NCBI GenBank assembly: GCA_023404705.1
Contig: JAEYAU010000110.1
Span: forward strand, 1-55,923
Reading direction: 5' to 3'
Origin: Pseudomonadota bacterium
GTDB taxonomy: Bacteria > Pseudomonadota > Alphaproteobacteria > Rhizobiales > Xanthobacteraceae
DNA: 55,923 nt
Shown: piece after piece, positions 49,957-55,923 of the stretch
Layout of the letters: the number at the start of each line of letters is the position of its first letter
Position numbering within the stretch: the stretch's first letter is position 1
Translations under genes and position numbers: made by a program
Notes under the pieces: generated by a model
What the model saw: the letters and a program-made list of their open reading frames with translations, nothing else
What the model was told of the DNA's origin: nothing
The model's database searches: none

Positions 49957-50556
49957 CTAGTCCGGCACCTGCTCGCTGCTCGCGACCACGGTGGCGAAGC
50001 GATCGTTGAGCGCGGCGAGGGCGTTGCGCTGCACCTCGGCGGCCGAGACGGCGCCGGCGCCGGTCGGGTCGGGCAGGTCGCGCGTCGCGGTGGCGCTGGC
50101 GACCACGGTCGCCTTGAAGCCGAGATCGATGGCGGCGCGGGCCGTCGCCTCGACGCACATATGGGTCATGAAGCCGACCAGCACGACGGAGGGGCGCTTG
50201 AGCGCATGCAGCCTGTCGGCGAGATCGGTGCTCGCGAAGGCGTTGGGCAGGCCCTTGCTGACGACGGCTTCGCCGGGCGCCGGGGAGGCAGGCGGCGCGA
50301 TCTCGGCACCGGTCGAGCCGGGCGCGAACAGGCCGCCGGGACGGCCGTGATGCACGACGTGGATGATGGGCGCGCGGGCTGCCCGCGCGCGTTCCAGCAG
50401 CTTGCCGATCTCGTCCAGCGCCGGCTTCACGCCGTTCAGCGGCACGGCGCCGTCGACATATTCACGCTGCGCGTCGATCACCACCACGGCCGACTCCGAG
50501 AGCTTGGCCGGCGCCGGCGTCACGCCGGCCATTTCAAGAAGCGTCTTCGGACGCAT
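49957..50556 (-). CDS. Isochorismatase-family cysteine hydrolase
   Basis: A 199-residue protein from ATG 50556 (MRPKTLLEMAGVT), ribosome site GAGGAG. Catalytic triad positions D28 (VVVIDAQREYVDG), K101 (VVSKGLPNAF) and C134 (GFMTHMCVEAT), with the expected cis-peptide region before the Cys. Hydrolyses a small amide or related substrate such as a nicotinamidase-like or hydantoin-derived compound; exact substrate unknown. Isolated gene. Confidence 0.92.
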   Translation of the reverse strand: MRPKTLLEMAGVTPAPAKLSESAVVVIDAQREYVDGAVPLNGVKPALDEIGKLLERARAARAPIIHVVHHGRPGGLFAPGSTGAEIAPPASPAPGEAVVSKGLPNAFASTDLADRLHALKRPSVVLVGFMTHMCVEATARAAIDLGFKATVVASATATRDLPDPTGAGAVSAAEVQRNALAALNDRFATVVASSEQVPD

Positions 50557-50774
50557 GTCGTTCTCCTCACAGGCGTGCATCGCGCCCGGTTTGTGATGTC
50601 CGTTATTTACGGGGACGGAAGCCGCACGTCCACGCTGCTGGCGTCGCGCGAAAATCACGGGCTTGAAAATAACGAACACCGGAGCGGGGGCGCCGTCCGG
50701 TGTTCTTCAACTCATCCGTCGTGGGGGCGACGGTACTCTTAAGGATTGGCGTTGTTCGTTGGACAGACCCGAGT

Positions 50775-50858
50775 TCAGAACGCTCCGAGCAGGATGGCAC
50801 CGACGAAAGCAAACACGGCAGCCATCACCACCACGTCCAGTCTCACGGCAAGGTCCAC
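50775..50858 (-). CDS. 27-residue membrane mini-ORF
   Basis: From GTG 50858, with AAGGAGGGA at a normal distance upstream. Product begins (M)DLAVRLDVVVMAAVFAF and ends GAILLGAF: essentially one transmembrane helix. It was too short for usual ORF finders. The strong ribosome site and fully hydrophobic composition support reality; I know of similar tiny helices in Rhizobiales but no function. Confidence 0.5.
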   Translation of the reverse strand: MDLAVRLDVVVMAAVFAFVGAILLGAF

Positions 50859-51151
50859 GTCCAGGCTCCCTCCTTGTTGGACATGGCGAAACTCTACCAA
50901 AGTCTAATGCGGTTGCGGAAGCGCCAAATGTGCTGCACCGCCGCGAGCCTCCGGCCAGTTCTCGTAAAATGCTGGAAATCCATCGGCTTCGTCTTAGCGC
51001 GATCCGGCCCCGCATGTGCATGCCCAGACATGAGACGAGCCGCCGGATACCAAGGCGGATTGTCGGCCGGCGGCGAAACGGCTTGCATCCGCGATCGCCC
51101 GGCCCGCGAGGCTTGAGAACTCCTTAACGGAATTCCTCACATTCTCGGCGC

Positions 51152-52594
51152 ATGACGCGCAGAGTTCGTTTGTATCTCGTCGGCTCGCTCGTCCTCGTCG
51201 CGCTCGCTGGCTGCGGGCGCTCCTGGTACGCCGAGCGTGAAGCTTGGCGCGGCGAGGCGGAAGTCGCCTGTCTGAAGTCCGGTGCCGTGAAAGAGGGCGC
51301 CGGCATCGTGCAGGCACGCCCGATCCAGGGACCGGGTATCTGCGGCGCCGATCATCCTCTGAAGGTGAGCGCGCTCGGCGATCCCTCGTCGGCGCTCGGA
51401 TATAATGACGAGCTGCGCCCGCCCGGCGCGATCCCGGGCCAGCATCCACTCGCGGCTCCGCCGCCGCCCTCGGGCTCGTATCCGACCCAGCCGGTCTATC
51501 GCGGGCCCGCGAATTATCCGTCGAACGGCGCGCCCTCGAGCTATCCGTCGTCGCAGGGCTATCCGCCGTCGCAGCCCTATCCGCAGAGCAGCGCGCCTTA
51601 TCCGGCGCAGCGCCCGACCTATGCGCAGCCCGACGTGGCCTATCCGAACGGCTCCTATCAGAGCAACGCGTATCCGCCGCCGCAGGCGAACGGTTCGTAT
51701 GAGCGCAACGCGTATCCGCCGGCGCAGCCGAACGGCGCGTATCAGAGCAGCGCGTATCCGCAGGCGCAGCCGAACGGTCCGATGTCGATCAATCCGCCAG
51801 GCGTCGAGCCCGAGGACTTCGACGAGCCGGGCGACATGGTCGACGCGCCGGCGCCGCAGCAGGCGCAACCGCGCGGCTACCCGCAATCGGTGCCGGCGCA
51901 ACGGCCCGTCTATGGCGCGCAGCCATCCTATCCGGCGCAGCCGTCCTATCCGACGCGCCCGCTTTCGCCCTCGCGCGTGCCCGCGCCGGCCGTGGCGCAA
52001 GTCGAAGTGAAGCCGGCCGCCACGCTCGCATGCCCGATCGTCTCGCAGGTCGACCAGTGGCTCGCGGGCGGCATTCAGCCGGCCGCGATGCGCTGGTTCG
52101 GGCAACCGGTCACCGAGATCAAGCAGATCTCGGCCTATTCGTGCCGCGGCATGAATGGCCAGCGCGGCGCGCCGATTTCCGAGCATGCTTTCGGCAATGC
52201 GCTCGACATCGCCTCGTTCACGCTCGCGGACGGCCGCACCGTGACGGTGAAGAACGGCTGGCGCGGCGCGCCCGAGGAGCAGGGCTTTTTGCGCGACGTG
52301 CATGCGAGCGCGTGCGAGCGCTTCTCAACGGTGCTCGCGCCGGGCTCGAACGTGTTCCACTACGACCACATCCACGTGGATCTCGCGCGTCGCAGCAGCG
52401 GACGGCGCATCTGCAATCCGGCGGCCGTGCCGGGCGAGGTGGTGGCGGGCCGTGCGGGCACCAATGCGCAGGCCTCGCGCCGCGAGGATCCGTACACCGG
52501 CTCGGTCAAACCGCGCACGCGCACCCGCAGCTGGAACATGCGCGACGAGCGCTATGACGGGACGCTGCCCCACGCGCGGGCGGGCGAGGACTGA
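51152..52594 (+). CDS. Extensin-like lipoprotein with Tyr/Pro-rich repeat region
   Basis: A 480-residue protein. Lipoprotein signal with lipobox LVALAGC (Cys ~24). Residues ~110-290 are low-complexity, rich in Tyr-Pro-Ser/Gln (YPSSQGYPPSQPYPQ, YPPPQANGSY units repeated several times). Residues ~293-425 are the extensin-like C domain: CPIVSQVDQWL, IKQISAYSCRGMNGQRG, SEHAFGNALDIASF, and FHYDHIHVDLAR, which resembles D-Ala-D-Ala peptidase zinc ligands (H/D/H). Probably a cell-wall-binding or metal peptidase-related envelope protein. Ends in a basic tail. Confidence 0.88.
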   Translation: MTRRVRLYLVGSLVLVALAGCGRSWYAEREAWRGEAEVACLKSGAVKEGAGIVQARPIQGPGICGADHPLKVSALGDPSSALGYNDELRPPGAIPGQHPLAAPPPPSGSYPTQPVYRGPANYPSNGAPSSYPSSQGYPPSQPYPQSSAPYPAQRPTYAQPDVAYPNGSYQSNAYPPPQANGSYERNAYPPAQPNGAYQSSAYPQAQPNGPMSINPPGVEPEDFDEPGDMVDAPAPQQAQPRGYPQSVPAQRPVYGAQPSYPAQPSYPTRPLSPSRVPAPAVAQVEVKPAATLACPIVSQVDQWLAGGIQPAAMRWFGQPVTEIKQISAYSCRGMNGQRGAPISEHAFGNALDIASFTLADGRTVTVKNGWRGAPEEQGFLRDVHASACERFSTVLAPGSNVFHYDHIHVDLARRSSGRRICNPAAVPGEVVAGRAGTNAQASRREDPYTGSVKPRTRTRSWNMRDERYDGTLPHARAGED

Positions 52595-52763
52595 TTCCCG
52601 GCGGAGCGGCCTCCGTATCGGGGTCCGGATTCAAACGAATATTCACCATGCCGGGTGGCGTGTATCACAACGTCATCTGGAGCGCGGGGCACCGACGATT
52701 TCAGATCCCGGACAACGGCGAACGGCATCCACCGTCCGGGACTTGCGAAAAAACGGCGGGGGT

Positions 52764-52820
52764 GAAAGAGCCTTACGCGGGATGGGGGTCCCGCGCGAGG
52801 CTCTTTCCGTTTTTGTTTCG
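52764..52820 (+). terminator. Strong hairpin with T tract after the extensin gene
   Basis: GAAAGAGCCT ... AGGCTCTTTC encloses an inner GCGGGA/TCCCGC stem and is followed by CGTTTTTGTTTC. It sits between the convergent extensin and GDYXXLXY genes, so it may serve both. Confidence 0.82.
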
Positions 52821-52841
52821 ATTAGTGAGACGCACAAAGGC

Positions 52842-53441
52842 TCAATACAGCGGCTCGTCGTAGAGCGGCTTGCCGTCGAGCAGCAGGCGCTTGATGGCGG
52901 CGCGGCCGTCGGGGGCGACCGACGCGATGATCGTCACCTTGCCCTGATTGCGCGCCGACTCGATCTCGCGTCCTTCGCCTTCGGGCACGAAGTATTTCTC
53001 GATGCCATAGCGCATGCCGACAGTCGGGCAGAACTCCGGCCCGCTCTTGCCGCAGTTCATGCCATTGATGGCGCGGCCGCGGATCAGCACATCGCCCGGT
53101 GGCACGCTCACCGGCGCGAGATGCGCCGCCACCGCGCGATGGAAGCCGTCCTCGCCGCGAGTCAGATGCACATACATCGGCGTGTCGCGGCCGGGCGCCG
53201 GCTTGGCGCGCAGCTCGCCCGTGGGCGCACTCGCGATCGTATAGCCGAGGACCACGTAGTCGCCGCGCAAAAGATCGCGCGGATCGACAGGCGCAGTCTG
53301 CAGCGTCACCTCGGTGCCGTTGCGCAGGATGCCGGCGCGGTCGACCACGATATAGGCGATGGCCGCGATCTGGATCAGGCCGGCGAGGGCGAAGAGCACC
53401 ACACGCGGGATGCGGTTGAGCATCGAGACGAGAGAGGTCAT
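52842..53441 (-). CDS. GDYXXLXY domain membrane-anchored protein
   Basis: A 199-residue protein from ATG 53441 (MTSLVSMLNRIPRVVLFALA), with one N-terminal helix (~13-33) and a periplasmic domain. The motif GDYVVLGY (residues 60-67) gives the family its name. C130 and C138 (NCGKSGPEFC) could form a disulfide. It overlaps the upstream DUF2157 gene by 4 bases; the two families are commonly paired and may form one membrane complex. Function unknown. Confidence 0.92.
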   Translation of the reverse strand: MTSLVSMLNRIPRVVLFALAGLIQIAAIAYIVVDRAGILRNGTEVTLQTAPVDPRDLLRGDYVVLGYTIASAPTGELRAKPAPGRDTPMYVHLTRGEDGFHRAVAAHLAPVSVPPGDVLIRGRAINGMNCGKSGPEFCPTVGMRYGIEKYFVPEGEGREIESARNQGKVTIIASVAPDGRAAIKRLLLDGKPLYDEPLY

Positions 53442-54718
53442 GACGTTTGCTCCTTCGGCAGCAGGCGCCCAAGCAGCAGCGCCAGCACGACGGCGACCCC
53501 GCCCGCGAGGGCGAGGAAGATCGCGCGGTCGAGCAGGGAGCCCTCCACGGTCCAGGTGATGGCCGCGATGGCGGCGGCGAGTCCGATCCAGCCGGCGGCG
53601 ACGCGCGGGCGAAGCTCGTCGAGCATGCCCGAGATGACGAGGCTCAGCATCGCGACGAGCACGAGGCCGTAGAGCAGCCACGGGCCGCTGCCGATCAGCG
53701 CACGTCCCGCGCCCGGCAGGGTCAGCGATGCGACAACGCCCAGGGCGAGCGCCACCGCCGCGAGCGCGGCGGCGGTGCGGCGCGTCATGCCGGCGGCCGC
53801 GACCGATGCGACCACGCCGGCGACGCCGCAGGCGTAGACCCAGTCCGGGAGGCCATAGCTGCCGATGCGGAATTCCCGCGCGACGGCCGCCATCAGGGCG
53901 AGCACGCCCGCGAGCGCGAAGCCCGCATAGGTCGAGAGCGTGAGGCCGAGCGACTGCACGGCCGCGCGGCCGAAGGTCGCCATGGCATGGCCGGCGCCGA
54001 AGATCAGCGTGAGGCCCGCGACCAGCGTGGCAGCGGTGTTGGCCCCGCCACGAACATCGGCGGCCGCGAACACCGCGATGATCCACCACGCCACCACGGC
54101 GAGCGCGACCAGATGACGTGCGACGGGCGCGTTCCAAGCGATGGCCAGCGCCGCGCCGATCAGCCAGAAAGGGATGAAGGCGAGGTGCGGGAATGTTCCG
54201 AGCTCTTCGATGCGCATCGTGCTCCAGATGAGCCCGACCGTGAGCGCGACCGCGAGCGCGCCGCGCGAGCCGGTGAGCGCCGCGGCCGCCATGGCGCCGC
54301 CGGCCCAGAGCAGCATCGCGGCCGCGAAGTCGCCGTCGAGGTGATACATCTGCCCCGTGAGCGCGATCGAGGCGCCGAAGATGAGAGCGCCGACCGCGGC
54401 CGCGAGGTCGGCGAGGATCGGCCGCTCGCTGCGCGCGAAGAAAGCGCCGAGGCCGTAAGAGGCCGCGATGCCGGCGAGCAGAATCGCAAAGCGCGCGGGC
54501 CGCGCGATGCCGTCCCAATTCGCGGCGACGAAGGCCAGGAAAGCGGCGGCGATCAACAGGCCGCCGACGATCGCGACCACGGTCGCGATGTTCACGGCGG
54601 CCGGCAAGGGCGCAAAGGACTTGCGAATGGCGTCGCCGATGGTGGGCGTGATGGTCCCTTCGGATTGCCAGCGCGTCAGATCGGCGTCGAGGCGCTTGCG
54701 GTAGGCACGTTCGAGCAT
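53438..54718 (-). CDS. DUF2157 multi-pass membrane protein
   Basis: A 426-residue protein from ATG 54718 (MLERAYRKRLDADLTRWQSEGTI-type start; a longer frame to 54769 is unsupported). After a ~45-residue cytoplasmic segment there are about 12-14 hydrophobic helices, e.g. VAIVGGLLIAAAFLAFVAAN and ALIFGASIALTGQMYHLDGD, the latter being the DUF2157 hallmark. Small loops. Pairs with the GDYXXLXY protein (ATGA overlap). Confidence 0.92.
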   Translation of the reverse strand: MLERAYRKRLDADLTRWQSEGTITPTIGDAIRKSFAPLPAAVNIATVVAIVGGLLIAAAFLAFVAANWDGIARPARFAILLAGIAASYGLGAFFARSERPILADLAAAVGALIFGASIALTGQMYHLDGDFAAAMLLWAGGAMAAAALTGSRGALAVALTVGLIWSTMRIEELGTFPHLAFIPFWLIGAALAIAWNAPVARHLVALAVVAWWIIAVFAAADVRGGANTAATLVAGLTLIFGAGHAMATFGRAAVQSLGLTLSTYAGFALAGVLALMAAVAREFRIGSYGLPDWVYACGVAGVVASVAAAGMTRRTAAALAAVALALGVVASLTLPGAGRALIGSGPWLLYGLVLVAMLSLVISGMLDELRPRVAAGWIGLAAAIAAITWTVEGSLLDRAIFLALAGGVAVVLALLLGRLLPKEQTS

Positions 54719-54835
54719 GGGTCTCCCCTCGGGGTCGGTGCGAAGCTTGGTCGCGCGAGCCGCGAACAATGTTCAAATCCCTTGAACCGGGGGTTTCGGC
54801 CCCGCGACCAACGGCGGACCACGGGAGATCCGACC

Positions 54836-55504
54836 ATGCGCCTGATACTGCTCGCCGCCCTTGCTCTCGTCGCCGTCGCGGCGCCGGCCGACGCCAAAGC
54901 CAAGACCCAGCCCCAGGCGAAGGCCCAACCCCAGGCCGAGGAGGGCTTCCGCAGGCTCGAATGGCAGGTGGTTGCGCCCTGGCAAGTCTCCTGGATCGGC
55001 AACGACAAGAAGGTCAATCACTGCATGCTGCAGCACGGGACCCTGATGGCGGACCCCAAGCCGGGCGCCCCGAGCTTCGTGATCGTCGCCGACCGGGAGC
55101 ACGTGATCCTGCGCGTGCGCTCGACCGACTACCGCTTCACGGCCAAGCAGATGCTGAGCGTCAGGCTCGTGACCGCGGACGGAACCGAGCGCCCAGCCCT
55201 CGCGGCGGCTGCCACCGGGCCGGATCTCGTCGACGTGGAAATCGACAAAGATCGCGCGCTGCTCGGCCGTCTCGCCGAATCGGCGCACATGGATGTGCGC
55301 TTCGACGACACGACGGTGCGCCTGCGGCTCGAGCGGCTCGGCGAAGTGCTCGAGCCGTATGACCGCTGCATGGCGGATATTGGCAAGCCCGCGAAGGGCT
55401 TCTCGGACGCCGAGATCGACGGGCTCGCGCGGCAGATCGCCAACGGCCGCGCCAAGTGCAGCGAAAACCGGCGCACACGTGTGGTGACTTGCGACGTGGA
55501 CTAG
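54836..55504 (+). CDS. Secreted hypothetical protein
   Basis: A 222-residue protein from ATG 54836 (MRLILLAALALVAVAAPADA, signal 1-20; ribosome site GGGAGA). A short Gln/Pro/Lys linker (KTQPQAKAQPQAEE) precedes a folded region with WQVVAPWQVSWIGND, then C63, C178, C208 and C219 that may form disulfides. I recognise no domain. The longer overlapping frame starting at 53447 is antisense to DUF2157 and is excluded. Confidence 0.78.
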   Translation: MRLILLAALALVAVAAPADAKAKTQPQAKAQPQAEEGFRRLEWQVVAPWQVSWIGNDKKVNHCMLQHGTLMADPKPGAPSFVIVADREHVILRVRSTDYRFTAKQMLSVRLVTADGTERPALAAAATGPDLVDVEIDKDRALLGRLAESAHMDVRFDDTTVRLRLERLGEVLEPYDRCMADIGKPAKGFSDAEIDGLARQIANGRAKCSENRRTRVVTCDVD

Positions 55505-55520
55505 ATTTTCTTGATTGGTC

Positions 55521-55564
55521 GCATTTTCTCGCGCCGAACCGGTTTCCACTTCGGCGGAAAATGC
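55521..55564. repeat. Short palindromic intergenic element
   Basis: GCATTTTC-tcgc-GCCGAA ... TTCGGC-g-GAAAATGC: a near-perfect inverted repeat of about 15 bases per arm enclosing CCGGTTTCCAC. This shape resembles small dispersed repeats I recall from alphaproteobacterial intergenic DNA. Lies between two co-directional genes. Confidence 0.65.
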
Positions 55565-55702
55565 TCCAGTCCGTTGCGGCTTCGTTTGAGCTTTGTTCAC
55601 CACTGTGACCCTGCGACACCATGCGGCACCTCCTTTCCGGGCCCGGTTCGCATACCAATATTCCCGCATGCGCCCCGAACGGGGCCTTCCGGGAGGAAAA
55701 GA

Positions 55703-55923
55703 ATGCTTCGCACCCGCTTCCGTCCGCTGCTCGCGCTTCTCGCCGTGGCAGGGACGCTGGCTTTCATGGTGGTCGAGTCCGATGCGCGCCCGCGCGGCAG
55801 CATGGGCAGCCGCGGCAGCCGCACCTATTCGGCGCCGCCGCCGACCGCCACCACTCCGAATGCGGCGCCGATCAACCGCTCGATGACGCAGCCCGGCCAG
55901 CCCGGCGCAGCGACGACCACGGC
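55703..55923 (+). CDS. Probable Tim44-like domain protein, N-terminus only
   Basis: Starts at ATG 55703 with GGGAGGA upstream; 73 codons are visible before the window ends. Signal/anchor PLLALLAVAGTLAFMVV (~8-24), then a Gly/Ser/Arg linker GSMGSRGSRTYSAPPPT and PINRSMTQPGQPGA. This N-terminal pattern is that of Rhizobiales Tim44-like membrane-anchored proteins as I recall; the Tim44 domain itself would be downstream of the window. Identity is therefore provisional. Confidence 0.65.
   Translation, partial: MLRTRFRPLLALLAVAGTLAFMVVESDARPRGSMGSRGSRTYSAPPPTATTPNAAPINRSMTQPGQPGAATTT

Overview
The window is high-GC, densely packed chromosomal DNA from an alphaproteobacterium, most likely a member of the Hyphomicrobiales (Rhizobiales), perhaps near Xanthobacteraceae or Nitrobacteraceae. 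This rests on gene content and on remembered resemblance of several proteins and intergenic palindromes to that order; no database search was possible. I see no tRNA, rRNA, CRISPR array, prophage or insertion sequence.

Region 1 (1-19.5 kb) is a large formate dehydrogenase (FDH) and molybdenum-cofactor island. It holds a truncated MoeA fused to a periplasmic-binding-protein-like domain, a WD40-cytochrome c fusion, a DUF5984 protein, a divergent 672-residue poly-iron-sulfur protein, and a five-gene overlapping operon (degenerate biotin/lipoate-ligase-like protein, DUF6505, DUF6352, DUF3305, DUF3306). These are followed by an HTH-TorD chaperone fusion, a 65-residue Tat-signal protein, the three FDH subunits (cysteine rather than selenocysteine in the catalytic subunit), then mobB and moeA, with mobA and fdhD on the other strand. 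Together they can build, insert, sulfurate, export and electronically connect a periplasm-facing FDH. The five-gene module and the Tat mini-protein have no defined biochemical role and are the best candidates for undescribed biology.

Region 2 (19.5-29.7 kb) has small conserved proteins, the ABC-F translation factor ettA, an AraC regulator divergent from a short-chain dehydrogenase, a PaoABC-type molybdenum aldehyde oxidoreductase and a lytic transglycosylase. The Pao enzyme is a second molybdoenzyme, which fits the local cofactor genes.

Region 3 (29.7-39 kb) is mainly envelope and small-protein genes: an autotransporter with near-identical passenger repeats, small secreted proteins, an orphan BrnA-like protein, a zinc metallopeptidase, a porin-like beta-barrel, a VOC protein, a lysine-rich DUF6496 protein and a beta-helix-like protein.

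Region 4 (39-50 kb) is vitamin and one-carbon metabolism. A TPP riboswitch precedes thiC and a tightly coupled Nudix gene. An ArsR-methyltransferase regulator (SahR-like) with an upstream palindrome leads a metF-metH operon. An L,D-transpeptidase, TrmO, a B3/4-domain protein and an isochorismatase-like hydrolase sit around them.

Region 5 (50-55.9 kb) has a 27-codon membrane mini-ORF, an extensin-like lipoprotein, a GDYXXLXY/DUF2157 membrane pair, a small secreted protein and the start of a probable Tim44-like protein cut by the window edge. Several families of intergenic palindromes (3.4, 17.4, 18.4, 41.6, 49.8 and 55.5 kb) are scattered throughout.
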